This document shows, piece by piece, positions 16,235 through 24,222 of a stretch of DNA of 50,113 nucleotides. Every line of letters begins with the position of its first letter. Position 1 is the first letter of the stretch. Origin of the DNA: Methylotenera_A sp031422335 (GTDB lineage: Bacteria > Pseudomonadota > Gammaproteobacteria > Burkholderiales > Methylophilaceae); contig JANOQW010000002.1 in the NCBI GenBank assembly GCA_031422335.1, forward strand, positions 1 through 50,113. The letters are read 5' to 3'. The position numbers and the translations under genes were made by a program. Under the pieces are notes generated by a model, which ran no database searches, was not told the origin of the DNA, and worked only from the letters and a program-made list of their open reading frames with translations.

Positions 16235-17392
16235 TTATGCTGCAATAGCCGTTAAATTGTGTAATCTTGCTATTTCATGTTCTAGCACTTTTAAAAAGTG
16301 CTGCACTTGTTCTTGCGTGTTGCTCAACCCAAAACTTACCCTAATCGCGCCACGCGCTACATCTTCTGGCACGCCCATGGCTAACAATACATGGCTCGGT
16401 TCAGTGCTATCACTGCTACAGGCAGAGCCGCTAGAGACGGCGAAACCTGCATTATCTAGTGCGGTTACGAGCGTTTCGCCTTCTATATTATTAAAGGCAA
16501 AAAAGCTGGTATTGGCTACACGCAAGCCGTTATACCCAAAAATAACCGCGTTTAATTTAGCCAAGCCAATTTCTAAATGGTCGCGCAAGTTGGCGGTGTG
16601 CACATCAAACGCGCTTAAATTTTTAATTGCTATATCGCACGCCGCACCAAAACCGACAATTGCCGCCACATTCTCGGTGCCGCTACGCAATCCGCGTTCT
16701 TGCCCGCCGCCATATAGCAGCGGTTGAATATCAATACGTTTGTCCAATACTAATGCTCCCGCACCCAAAGGGCCACCAATTTTGTGGCTAGAAACTGTCA
16801 TGGCATGCACACCCAGCGCAAAAAAATCGACTGGAATTTTACCCAGCGCTTGCACTGCATCGGTATGTACAAAAGCTTTGTGTTCGCGCGCCAGTTCTGC
16901 CACTTTAGCAATATCTTGAATCACGCCAGTTTCGTTATTGACCAGCATCGCCGATACTAAATTTGTGGGGGCAACCAGCAGCTTTTGCAAGTGCGCAATA
17001 TCGATATTGCAGCTGCTATCAACTTTAATGCTTTTGGCAGTATAGCCCCGCATGGCAGCAGCAGGACGCGATACACAAGGGTGCTCAATGGCGCTGGTTA
17101 ATATCTGCGCTGGCACCGAATTTATCGCAGGCTCCATATTGCTGCAAATGCCACGCACTGCAAAATTATTCGCCTCGGTGCCGCTGGCGGTAAATACAAT
17201 TTGGTTGGCATAAGCGCCCACTGCATTGGCTACTTGTTCACGCGCTTGCTCAACAGCGGCGCGCGCGGTGCGGCCAAAACTGTGGCGACTTGTTGCATTT
17301 CCATGCTGGTTGGCCATAAACGGCAACATGGCTTCTAGCACTTCTTTCTTAAGCGCTGTTGTACTGTTATGGTCGAAATATGCGGGTTGCAT
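16235..17392 (-). CDS. Second cysteine desulfurase of the isc operon (NifS/IscS-like)
   Basis: 385 residues, the same fold class as IscS but clearly different in sequence. It begins MQPAYFDHNSTTALKKEVLE, has the PLP lysine in VSSHKIGGPLGAGALV and the catalytic cysteine in SSGSACSSDSTEPSHVLLAMG. The C-terminal end lacks the IscS tail, so it may not use IscU in the same way. It could serve tRNA thiolation, molybdopterin or another sulfur acceptor. The ATG overlaps the iscR stop codon (TAATG) and iscS follows after 37 bp, so it is in the same operon and under IscR control. Confidence 0.9.
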   Translation of the reverse strand: MQPAYFDHNSTTALKKEVLEAMLPFMANQHGNATSRHSFGRTARAAVEQAREQVANAVGAYANQIVFTASGTEANNFAVRGICSNMEPAINSVPAQILTSAIEHPCVSRPAAAMRGYTAKSIKVDSSCNIDIAHLQKLLVAPTNLVSAMLVNNETGVIQDIAKVAELAREHKAFVHTDAVQALGKIPVDFFALGVHAMTVSSHKIGGPLGAGALVLDKRIDIQPLLYGGGQERGLRSGTENVAAIVGFGAACDIAIKNLSAFDVHTANLRDHLEIGLAKLNAVIFGYNGLRVANTSFFAFNNIEGETLVTALDNAGFAVSSGSACSSDSTEPSHVLLAMGVPEDVARGAIRVSFGLSNTQEQVQHFLKVLEHEIARLHNLTAIAA

Positions 17393-17895
17393 TAAGCAGC
17401 CACCTCTTCTTTGGGGGCGGCGCTTGGAACTACAGTAGCGCAGCTTCTGCGCGGCGTAAATACAATTTCGCTTGCATTGCCTGCATCATTTTGGCGTTTG
17501 TTTTCTACCATGTCTGCCAAGGTGACACCCGATAAGTAATCTAAAATTTTAGTGTTTAGCGATGCCCATAAATCGTGTGTCATGCAGCGGCCTTCGTCGT
17601 GGCAATCTTCTTTGCCAGCACATTGCGTGGCGTCTATCAGTTCATCTACTGCCGTAATAATGTGCGAAACCGAAATCTCGCCATGCGCTTTTGCTACGCG
17701 ATAGCCACCACCAGGGCCGCGCACACTGGATACTAAACCTTGGCGGCGTAAGCGCGAAAATAACTGTTCCAAATATGAAAGCGAAATTGCTTGGCGTTCG
17801 CTAATATCAGCCAGCGTGACTGGTTTGTCAGTCTCGTTTAAAGCGAGATCTAACATGGCAGTAACAGCAAAACGACCTTTTGTGGTGAGTCTCAT
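17392..17895 (-). CDS. iscR: Iron-sulfur cluster regulator IscR (Rrf2 family)
   Basis: 167 residues. The N-terminal winged helix is MRLTTKGRFAVTAMLDLAL and YLEQLFSRLRRQGLV. The [2Fe-2S] ligands are C92, C98 and C104 in QCAGKEDCHDEGRC, with H107 also conserved. With its cluster it represses the isc operon; without it the operon is induced. An IscR-type operator overlaps its own promoter (17905-17937). First gene of the operon; its stop overlaps the next start by one base. Confidence 0.96.
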   Translation of the reverse strand: MRLTTKGRFAVTAMLDLALNETDKPVTLADISERQAISLSYLEQLFSRLRRQGLVSSVRGPGGGYRVAKAHGEISVSHIITAVDELIDATQCAGKEDCHDEGRCMTHDLWASLNTKILDYLSGVTLADMVENKRQNDAGNASEIVFTPRRSCATVVPSAAPKEEVAA

Positions 17896-17904
17896 GAGCG
17901 TGAT

Positions 17905-17933
17905 ATTCTATAATAACCTACTAATTTAGTCAA
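17905..17933 (-). promoter_or_regulatory. isc operon promoter
   Basis: On the minus strand, TTGACT (17933-17928) and TAGAAT (17910-17905) are separated by exactly 17 bp, a strong sigma-70 promoter. The start codon of iscR is about 10 bp beyond the -10 box, so the 5' leader is very short. Confidence 0.75.
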
Positions 17934-17937
17934 TTAT
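17913..17937 (-). promoter_or_regulatory. IscR type 1 operator at the isc promoter
   Basis: This 25-bp imperfect palindrome agrees with the published type 1 IscR site (ATASYYGACTRWWWYAGTCRRSTAT, recalled) at about 22 of 25 positions, with GACT and AGT halves around AAATT. It covers the -35 element, as expected for autorepression. Confidence 0.8.
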
Positions 17938-17957
17938 TGGTAGGTTAAGTTCAGTGA

Positions 17958-18731
17958 TTATTTTTTAGGTTTTGCGCGCGGCTTTACGGGTGATTTAACA
18001 GTATTTTTTGTCGCCGTTTTTTTAGCTCCAAAAGCACCAGCAACTTCGCTGTCAGCATCGGCCATTTGCGCCAACTGTGTTTTCAGCGCTTGCAAATCTG
18101 CGTCTTGCTGCGATACGTGTGCAAGTAGGCCTTGCAAGGCTTTGGCTAGCGGGTCATCGTCATCGCCACCCACTGCATAAGCGCTAAATTTGGCTTTTAC
18201 CGCTTCGGCCTTGGCTTTTTCTTCTTCTAAAATACGCGCGGGGATGCCCACCGCAGTGGCGTTTGGCGGCACGTCTTTTACAACGACTGCGTTGCTGCCG
18301 ATTTTTGCACCCGCACCAATGGTAATTGGCCCCAGCACTTTGGCGCCTGCGCCTATCACCACGCCTTGTTCTAAAGTGGGGTGGCGCTTGCCTTTGTTCC
18401 AACTTGTGCCACCTAAGGTCACACCGTGATACAGCGTGCAATCGTCGCCAATCACCGCCGTTTCACCTATCACCACGCCCATGCCGTGGTCGATAAACAC
18501 GCGGTGACCAATGGTAGCGCCAGGGTGAATCTCAATGCCAGTAAGGCCGCGCCCAATGTGTGAGAACAGCCGCCCAAGCCAATAGAATCGCGCTTTCCAC
18601 AGCCAATGACTAAAGCGATGCATCATCAACGCATGCACCCCAGGGTAAGTGGTTAGAATCTCTAAGTGCGTACGCGCTGCTGGGTCGCGGTCAAACACAA
18701 TTGAAATATCTTCTTTGATATGGTCAAACAT
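17958..18731 (-). CDS. cysE: Serine O-acetyltransferase CysE
   Basis: 257 residues. It makes O-acetylserine, the precursor of cysteine, from serine and acetyl-CoA. The N-terminal helical part holds DPAARTHLEILTTYPGVHALMMHR. The left-handed beta-helix with hexapeptide repeats follows (GIEIHPGATIGHRVFIDHG, GAGAKIGSNAVVVKDVPPNATAVG). The C-terminal tail is extended and rich in Lys, Ala and Pro (about residues 180-257), longer than needed for catalysis. Cysteine made here is the substrate of the two desulfurases downstream, and an IscR-like site lies upstream. Confidence 0.94.
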   Translation of the reverse strand: MFDHIKEDISIVFDRDPAARTHLEILTTYPGVHALMMHRFSHWLWKARFYWLGRLFSHIGRGLTGIEIHPGATIGHRVFIDHGMGVVIGETAVIGDDCTLYHGVTLGGTSWNKGKRHPTLEQGVVIGAGAKVLGPITIGAGAKIGSNAVVVKDVPPNATAVGIPARILEEEKAKAEAVKAKFSAYAVGGDDDDPLAKALQGLLAHVSQQDADLQALKTQLAQMADADSEVAGAFGAKKTATKNTVKSPVKPRAKPKK

Positions 18732-18776
18732 GATTTAACTTGCATAAATTAAAACAATATTATGCCATAAAACTTA

Positions 18777-18801
18777 ATTGTTGACTAATTTAGTAGGTTA
18801 A
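18777..18801 (-). promoter_or_regulatory. Second IscR type 1-like operator, upstream of cysE
   Basis: It contains GACTAATTTAGTAGGTTA, almost the same core as the operator before iscR, and fits the recalled type 1 consensus at about 21 of 25 positions. It lies about 46 bp before the cysE start. A CATAAT -10 candidate (minus strand, 18764-18759) is correctly placed so that the site would overlap its -35. IscR control of cysE is inferred. Confidence 0.65.
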
Positions 18802-18812
18802 ATTTAGCTGAG

Positions 18813-19589
18813 CTAATACTTTTTATGTTTGCGTGGCTCTTGCGTTAGCGTTAAAACGCCGCGCAGCAAGTTGACTTCTTCTTTTTCTAACCTGGCGCGG
18901 CTGTATAAGCGACGCATGCGCTCGAACAATTTTTTGGGCGCATTTGGGTTTAAATAACCAATATGTAGCAGCGTTTGTTCTAAGTGCACATAAAAGCGCT
19001 CTAAATCATCATTTGTTGCTAGTGGAGTTTTTTCAGCATCGCCAGCAGGCGCATGGATATTGCCTCCTAGAGCATCATTAATTGCAGTCATTCTAAGCTC
19101 ATAACACACCAATTGCACTGCCATGGCTAAGTTGAGCGAGCTATATTCTGCGTTGGCTGGAATCATCGCCAGCAACTGGCAGCAATCTAGCTCGGCATTG
19201 GTGAGGCCACTCATCTCGGTGCCAAACACAAATGCTACTGGCTGGCTGGCTGCATAGTTATTGGCTTGCAGGGCAGCTTCGCGCGCATTCACCGTTTCGT
19301 GGCTTAGGTATCTTTTACGCGCGCTTAAGCCAATGGCAAAGCCGCAGCCCAGCAACGCCTCACTTAAAGTTTGCGTCACAATCGCGTTATCTAGCACGTC
19401 ATCGGCGCCCGCGGCCAAGGCAGTGGCTTGCTCATTAGGGTACTTGGCAGGATTGACCAAATACAAGTGCTTAAAACCCATGGTTTTCATGGCGCGCGCG
19501 GTGCTGCCGATGTTGCCAGGATGCGAAGTTGTACACAACACAATCCGGATATTATCGAAAATGCTGCTTTTAATAATTGGCTGGGACAA
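18813..19589 (-). CDS. trmJ: tRNA 2'-O-methyltransferase TrmJ (SPOUT family)
   Basis: 258 residues. It methylates ribose at position 32 of tRNAs. The SPOUT motifs are LCTTSHPGNIGSTARAMKTMGF, VAFVFGTEMSGLTNAEL and IPANAEYSSLNLAMAVQLVCYELRM, with the TrmJ C-terminal region DDLERFYVHLEQTLLHIGYL. The start appears to be TTG at 19589, since the first in-frame ATG is inside the conserved N-terminal motif. Two palindromic-repeat copies lie in phase: residues 105-118 (AALQANNYAASQPV) and 172-185 (DALGGNIHAPAGDA); the second is in the variable linker before the C-terminal domain. It neighbours the cysE-isc genes, as in other proteobacteria. Confidence 0.93.
   Translation of the reverse strand: MSQPIIKSSIFDNIRIVLCTTSHPGNIGSTARAMKTMGFKHLYLVNPAKYPNEQATALAAGADDVLDNAIVTQTLSEALLGCGFAIGLSARKRYLSHETVNAREAALQANNYAASQPVAFVFGTEMSGLTNAELDCCQLLAMIPANAEYSSLNLAMAVQLVCYELRMTAINDALGGNIHAPAGDAEKTPLATNDDLERFYVHLEQTLLHIGYLNPNAPKKLFERMRRLYSRARLEKEEVNLLRGVLTLTQEPRKHKKY
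19036..19076 (-). repeat. 41-bp palindromic repeat inside trmJ, linker copy
   Basis: On the minus strand it starts GATGCTCTAGGAGGC, continues with the core AATATCCATGC, and ends GCCTGCTGGCGATGC. It spans exactly 41 bp. It is in phase with TrmJ and encodes DALGGNIHAPAGDA in a region that is not conserved among TrmJ proteins. Confidence 0.85.
19237..19277 (-). repeat. 41-bp palindromic repeat inside trmJ, degenerate copy
   Basis: On the minus strand it reads GCTGCCCTGCAAGCC then AATAACTATGC. About 21 of the first 28 positions match the consensus. It is in phase and encodes AALQANNYAASQPV. The protein has the family's normal length here, so part of the similarity could be chance. Confidence 0.55.
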
Positions 19590-19590
19590 T

Positions 19591-19618
19591 TTGGGGAAAC
19601 GCCTATTAATGCTAAAAT
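19591..19618 (+). promoter_or_regulatory. Possible suhB promoter
   Basis: TTGGGG (19591-19596) and TAAAAT (19613-19618) are separated by 16 bp, 34 bp before the suhB start. Confidence 0.45.
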
Positions 19619-19651
19619 AGTATTTTAACAGCTCTTTAAGAAATTTAAGCT

Positions 19652-20461
19652 ATGCATCCAATGCTCACCATTGCAGTAAAAGCCGCGCGCGAAGCGGGCC
19701 GAATCATCAACAAAGGGTCAAATGACGTCAATGCACTTAAGGTGCAAAGCAAAGATTTTAACGATTTTGTTAGTGAGATTGACCATGCGGCCGAGCAAGC
19801 GATTATTGATACGCTGAAATATGCCTACCCAGACCATGGTTTTTTGGGTGAAGAAAGCGGCAAGAGCAATGCTGATGCTGAAAATATTTGGATTATTGAC
19901 CCGCTAGATGGCACCACTAATTTCCTGCATAATTTTCCTGTTTACTGTGTTTCTATTGCCCTGCAGCAAAAAGGCGTGCTCACTCAAGCAGTCATTTATG
20001 ACCCAGTGCGCAATGATTTATTCACTGCCACCAAAGGCCGTGGCGCTTTTTTAAACGATAAACGTATTCGCGTTGCCAATCGCAGCAAGTTGCAAGCATC
20101 ACTAATTGCTACTGGCTTTCCGTTTCGCGATTTTACCCATTTAGATACTTATTTAGCCATGTTAAAAGACATGATTAAAAACACCACCGGCATACGCCGC
20201 CCAGGCTCTGCCGCGCTAGATTTAGCGCACATGGCAGCGGGTTACACTGATGGTTTTTTTGAAATTGGCTTATCTAGCTGGGATGTTGCAGCCGGTGGTT
20301 TAATTGTACAAGAGGCGGGTGGCATGGTAGGCGATTTTGAAGGCAACGAAAGTTGGCTGCACACGGGTAATATTGTGGCTGCTAACCCAAAAATATTTGC
20401 GCAAATGTTGCAGTTGTTAGCGCCACATTTAACCGCCGAACTAAAAACCCAAATAGCGTAA
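19652..20461 (+). CDS. suhB: Inositol-1-monophosphatase family protein SuhB
   Basis: 269 residues. A Mg-dependent phosphatase of the inositol monophosphatase superfamily that in enterobacteria also acts with Nus factors in rRNA antitermination. Metal ligands are seen in FLGEESG (E67/E68) and WIIDPLDGTTNF (D83, D86), with the third motif SSWDVAAGGLIVQEAGG near residues 208-224. It is transcribed away from trmJ. A terminator follows 17 bp after the stop. Confidence 0.92.
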   Translation: MHPMLTIAVKAAREAGRIINKGSNDVNALKVQSKDFNDFVSEIDHAAEQAIIDTLKYAYPDHGFLGEESGKSNADAENIWIIDPLDGTTNFLHNFPVYCVSIALQQKGVLTQAVIYDPVRNDLFTATKGRGAFLNDKRIRVANRSKLQASLIATGFPFRDFTHLDTYLAMLKDMIKNTTGIRRPGSAALDLAHMAAGYTDGFFEIGLSSWDVAAGGLIVQEAGGMVGDFEGNESWLHTGNIVAANPKIFAQMLQLLAPHLTAELKTQIA

Positions 20462-20477
20462 AAATGTTTGCTTAAAT

Positions 20478-20502
20478 AAATGGCAGCCGAAAGCTGCCAT
20501 TT
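20478..20502. terminator. Bidirectional terminator after suhB
   Basis: AAATGGCAGC (20478-20487) and GCTGCCATTT (20493-20502) form a perfect 10-bp stem with a CGAAA loop. It lies between suhB and the convergent small gene at 20531-20740. Confidence 0.85.
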
Positions 20503-20530
20503 ATTATTTGTTAATGCATTTTTTTAATTT

Positions 20531-20740
20531 TTAATGCACGTTAACAGTTTCGTCTTGCATCACGCGTGTCACCAAATCGGCCAGTGCAAAAATTTGGTCG
20601 TCAGCACTTAAGGCCACACGCTTAAAAAAATCTGTTTTGTAGCTTTCGTCATGCTCTAAGCGCTGCAAATCAAATGGTCCCATTACCTCGCGGCAGCGTA
20701 CCAAAAACTGCGCATACACATCATATTGGCTATATTGCAT
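20531..20740 (-). CDS. Small hypothetical protein
   Basis: 69 residues, soluble and acidic, with no signal peptide or membrane segment. It begins MQYSQYDVYAQFLVRC and contains MGPFDLQRLEHDES. I do not recognise the family. The ATG at 20740 has AAGGAAAT upstream, the frame ends just before a shared terminator, and the composition looks like real protein. It stands alone between suhB and mutS. Confidence 0.65.
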   Translation of the reverse strand: MQYSQYDVYAQFLVRCREVMGPFDLQRLEHDESYKTDFFKRVALSADDQIFALADLVTRVMQDETVNVH

Positions 20741-20905
20741 TTTTATTTCCTTAACTAGTAAAAAGCTTAAGTAAGTAAATGCACAAACAATGCCAATAAT
20801 AACAACTACACAAAATACTTTAATACATTGTTTTTAAACATTTTTTTTAAATTTAAAAATATCCTAAATAAATTATCGCTAAACAATCATTAAATAATGT
20901 TGATA

Positions 20906-20925
20906 TTTCGAACATAATGTCGAAA
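20906..20925. promoter_or_regulatory. Palindrome upstream of mutS
   Basis: TTTCGA and TCGAAA (20906-20911 and 20920-20925) flank ACATAATG in a very AT-rich 220-bp gap between two divergent genes. The symmetry suggests an operator, but I do not recognise the regulator; it is not a LexA box (no CTGT-N8-ACAG). Confidence 0.4.
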
Positions 20926-20962
20926 ATGACAATTTATCTAAGCAAAATATAAAGCCAGTTTC

Positions 20963-23545
20963 GTGTCCGAAGCAAACTCAAACCACACAACTTACACACC
21001 AATGATGCGCCAATATTTGGCGCTAAAAGCGCAGCATGCCGATATGTTGCTGTTTTATCGCATGGGCGATTTTTACGAGCTATTTTTTGAAGATGCAGTA
21101 AAAGCTTCGCGCCTGTTGGGTATCACCTTAACCAGTCGTGGCACCAGTAATGGCGAGCCGATTAAAATGGCGGGGGTGCCTTACCATGCGGCCGAGGGTT
21201 ATTTAGCTAAGCTGACAAAAATGGGCGAGGCAGTAGCGATTTGCGAGCAAATTGGCGATGTTGCCACATCCAAAGGTCCTGTTGAGCGCGCCGTCACGCG
21301 CATTCTTACACCTGGCACGCTCACCGATTCTGCGCTGCTAGATGAGTCGCGCGATAGTCAATTATTAAGTGTGTTTTCAAGCGACGGTGTGCTAGGTTTG
21401 GCGCGTATTAATCTGGCTTCTGGCTGCTTTATTTTAAGCGAAATTGCCACAGGTTTATTGGCACAAGAGCTACAACGCATTGCGCCTGCCGAGATTATTT
21501 ACGCGGATGATTTTAAACACAGCGCGCTAGAAAATTTTGCTTGTGCCAAAAAACGCCTAAGCCCTTGGCAATTTGATGCCGATAGCGCGCAAAAAACGTT
21601 AACAGCGCAATTTAATACAGTGGATCTAGCTGGCTTTGGTGCACAAAATCTAACGGCAGCTTTGTGTGCTGCTGGCGCGCTGTTAGATTATGTTAAGCAC
21701 ACCCAACGCGCGGCGTTGCCGCACATTAATGCATTAAGTGTAGAGCAAACTTCGCAAACTATTCAGCTAGATGCCGCAACTAGACGCAATTTAGAGATTG
21801 ATGTCACGCTGCGCGGTGAAGCTGCGCCTACCTTATTTTCGCTGCTTAACACCACGCAAACGCCAATGGGTGCGCGGCTGTTACGGTTTTGGCTGCATCA
21901 TCCGTTGCGCGATACCAGTTTAATAGTTAAACGCCATGATGCCGTGGCTGAGCTTATAAAAGATGCTCTGCAAGCCAATATCCATGCGGCCTGCAGGCTG
22001 ATTTCTGACATAGAGCGTATTAGCACACGCATTGCACTAAAAACGGCGCGGCCGCGCGATTTGTCTGGCTTACTGACAAGTTTGCAGCAATTGCCTACGC
22101 TGCAAACTCACCTAAAAAATTGCAAAAGTAGTTTGTTAGAAACTTTACGCGATTGTTTAAATGTGCAACCCGATGTAATAGAAACTTTAAGCGCGATTAA
22201 ATCAGAACCTTCGTCCGTATTAAGAGAAGGCGGCGTGATTGCCGATGGTTTTGATGCAGAATTGGATGAATTACGCAGTTTGCAAACCAATCATGGTGAT
22301 TTTTTATTGCAGTTTGAAGCCGCCGAAAAAGCGCGTACAGGTTTACAAAACCTAAAAGTAGAATACAACAGCGTACATGGCTTTTACATAGAAATTAGTC
22401 GCGCGCAGGCCGAAAATGCGCCTACAGAATATCGCCGTAGGCAAACACTTAAAAATGCCGAGCGCTTTATTACGCCAGAATTAAAACAATTTGAGGACAA
22501 AGTATTAAGCGCTAACGAGCGCGCGTTGGCGCGTGAGAAAATGTTGTATGCGCGCGTATTATTTGACCTCGAGCCGTTTATTGCTGCCCTGCAGACCAAT
22601 AGTGGTGCGGTTGCCAGCCTAGACGTTTTATGCTGTTTTGCCGAGCGTGCGCAAGTGTTAAATTACACACAGCCGCAATTTGTTGCTGAACCTGGCATTT
22701 CAATCGAAGCAGGTCGCCACCCTGTGGTAGAAAATATCACGCAGCCATTTGTTGCCAATGAGGTTGATTTAAACCCGTATCGCCAGTTACTGCTGATTAC
22801 GGGGCCAAATATGGGCGGAAAATCGACCTTTATGCGGCAAACTGCGCTGATTGTTTTGCTAGCGCATTGTGGCTGTTTTGTGCCAGCAAATAATGTAAAA
22901 ATTGGTGAGATTGATCGTATCTTTACGCGTATTGGCGCATCGGATGACTTGGCAGGTGGGCGTAGTACATTCATGGTAGAAATGACCGAAACCGCCAACA
23001 TATTACACAACGCAACTGATAAAAGTTTAGTGTTGCTGGATGAAATTGGCCGCGGCACTTCTACTTTTGATGGGCTAAGTTTAGCTTGGGCGGTGGCGAA
23101 GCAGTTGCTAGAAAAAAATAAAAGTTACACGCTATTTGCCACCCATTATTTTGAGCTAACGCGAATTGTAGATGAATTTAAACATGCCGCTAATGTGCAT
23201 TTAGATGCGGTGGAGCATGCCAGTAAAAACGGCAAGCAAATTGTGTTTTTGCACAAAGTAGAAGCGGGCGCGGCGCACATGAGTTACGGTATTCAAGTGG
23301 CGCAGTTAGCGGGGATTCCCAAGAGTGTGGTTGCTGCCGCAAAACGCAAACTGACGCAGTTAGAAAATAATCAAATTGCTCAGAACACAAATCAACCCGA
23401 TATGTTTGCAGCAGAAATTGAAATGACTGAAGCGCCGCAACACCCTGTAATAGCAGAGCTTGAGGCGATTCATCCAGATGATTTAACGCCTAAGCAGGCG
23501 TTAGATTTGTTGTACCAGCTTAAAAAATTAGCTGATACTAACTAG
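20963..23545 (+). CDS. mutS: DNA mismatch repair protein MutS
   Basis: 860 residues, standard size. It finds mismatches and recruits MutL. The mismatch-reading motif GDFYELF (F37, E39) is in the N-terminal domain. The connector and lever domains follow, then the ATPase domain with GPNMGGKSTFMRQ (about 613-625), LLDEIGRGTSTFDGLSLAWA and THYFELT, and a C-terminal tail. The start is GTG at 20963 without a clear ribosome-binding site; the next ATG (21002) would remove residues before MMRQYLALK. Two palindromic-repeat copies lie in phase, at residues 334-347 (DALQANIHAACRLI) and 541-554. Confidence 0.97.
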   Translation: MSEANSNHTTYTPMMRQYLALKAQHADMLLFYRMGDFYELFFEDAVKASRLLGITLTSRGTSNGEPIKMAGVPYHAAEGYLAKLTKMGEAVAICEQIGDVATSKGPVERAVTRILTPGTLTDSALLDESRDSQLLSVFSSDGVLGLARINLASGCFILSEIATGLLAQELQRIAPAEIIYADDFKHSALENFACAKKRLSPWQFDADSAQKTLTAQFNTVDLAGFGAQNLTAALCAAGALLDYVKHTQRAALPHINALSVEQTSQTIQLDAATRRNLEIDVTLRGEAAPTLFSLLNTTQTPMGARLLRFWLHHPLRDTSLIVKRHDAVAELIKDALQANIHAACRLISDIERISTRIALKTARPRDLSGLLTSLQQLPTLQTHLKNCKSSLLETLRDCLNVQPDVIETLSAIKSEPSSVLREGGVIADGFDAELDELRSLQTNHGDFLLQFEAAEKARTGLQNLKVEYNSVHGFYIEISRAQAENAPTEYRRRQTLKNAERFITPELKQFEDKVLSANERALAREKMLYARVLFDLEPFIAALQTNSGAVASLDVLCCFAERAQVLNYTQPQFVAEPGISIEAGRHPVVENITQPFVANEVDLNPYRQLLLITGPNMGGKSTFMRQTALIVLLAHCGCFVPANNVKIGEIDRIFTRIGASDDLAGGRSTFMVEMTETANILHNATDKSLVLLDEIGRGTSTFDGLSLAWAVAKQLLEKNKSYTLFATHYFELTRIVDEFKHAANVHLDAVEHASKNGKQIVFLHKVEAGAAHMSYGIQVAQLAGIPKSVVAAAKRKLTQLENNQIAQNTNQPDMFAAEIEMTEAPQHPVIAELEAIHPDDLTPKQALDLLYQLKKLADTN
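21962..22002 (+). repeat. 41-bp palindromic repeat inside mutS, strong copy
   Basis: GATGCTCTGCAAGCC, core AATATCCATGC, then GGCCTGCAGGCTGAT. About 34 of 41 positions match the consensus, as well as the intergenic copies do. In phase with MutS, encoding DALQANIHAACRLI just before the conserved DIERISTRIAL. Comparison from memory with E. coli MutS suggests only about two extra residues here. Confidence 0.88.
22583..22623 (+). repeat. 41-bp palindromic repeat inside mutS, degenerate copy
   Basis: GCTGCCCTGCAGACCAATA matches the left arm and start of the loop, and GTGCGGTTGCCAGCC resembles the right side. About 22 of the first 28 positions match. In phase with MutS, encoding AALQTNSGAVASL in the lever/clamp region. 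Confidence 0.5.
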
Positions 23546-23549
23546 TACT

Positions 23550-24140
23550 TTAAACAGACTTTCTGCGCAAGCCCGCAAAGCCAAGCAACGCTGAACCAAG
23601 CAACCAAATAGCTGCAGGCACAGGCACAGCAGAAGGGTTGATATTTACCACAAAGGTATCAGCAATCCAAACATCTGCAGAGCTTACTATTGAGAAAGAA
23701 TCTAAACCAAACCAGTTTAGAACAACTGGTGCAACAGAGTTGCCATTGAGGTTGTAAGTATTTGATGAGTAAATAAGTTGATTATTTGCATAACCTTCGA
23801 ATTTAACATCTGCCATGCCAGTTAACCCTGCTGACCAAAAACCACTTAAAAAGTCGAATGTGCCGCCATTTGCCACGCTAATAGTTGTAGTGTTGGGGGC
23901 TAGATAACCAAAAGCATTAAACAATGCATTGTTTTGAAGGCCGGTGTAGTCAACGCCAGGCACTAGAAAAGGATTAATATCTGCAATTCCAGTTATATTC
24001 GATGTGTTCCAATTCAAGCCATTATAGCCATCAGCAACTGGAGTCACAAAATCACCAGCTAAGTCTTCAAAATCAATCGTTTGCGCGAAAGCTGTGTTGA
24101 AACTAAATAAGCAGAGTAAGACAAGTAAGATTTTTTTCAT
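23550..24140 (-). CDS. Secreted PEP-CTERM sorting-domain protein
   Basis: 196 residues. It has an N-terminal signal peptide (MKKILLVLLCLFSFNTAFAQ). The C-terminus is a sorting signal of the VPVPAAIWLLGSALLGFAGL type followed by arginines and a lysine (RRKSV), so it is probably processed by an exosortase and attached to or exported with exopolysaccharide. The middle region, starting TIDFEDLAGDFV, is unassigned but looks like a beta-sandwich of the kind often found in such proteins. Its stop codon is 4 bp from the mutS stop on the other strand. No exosortase gene is in the window. Confidence 0.85.
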   Translation of the reverse strand: MKKILLVLLCLFSFNTAFAQTIDFEDLAGDFVTPVADGYNGLNWNTSNITGIADINPFLVPGVDYTGLQNNALFNAFGYLAPNTTTISVANGGTFDFLSGFWSAGLTGMADVKFEGYANNQLIYSSNTYNLNGNSVAPVVLNWFGLDSFSIVSSADVWIADTFVVNINPSAVPVPAAIWLLGSALLGFAGLRRKSV

Positions 24141-24222
24141 TTTTATTCTTTCTGAGGTTTATAAGCACCCCAGTTTATTTGTATCAGTTGTAACTTCAAT
24201 AGCCCTAATGGGCTAATCATTA

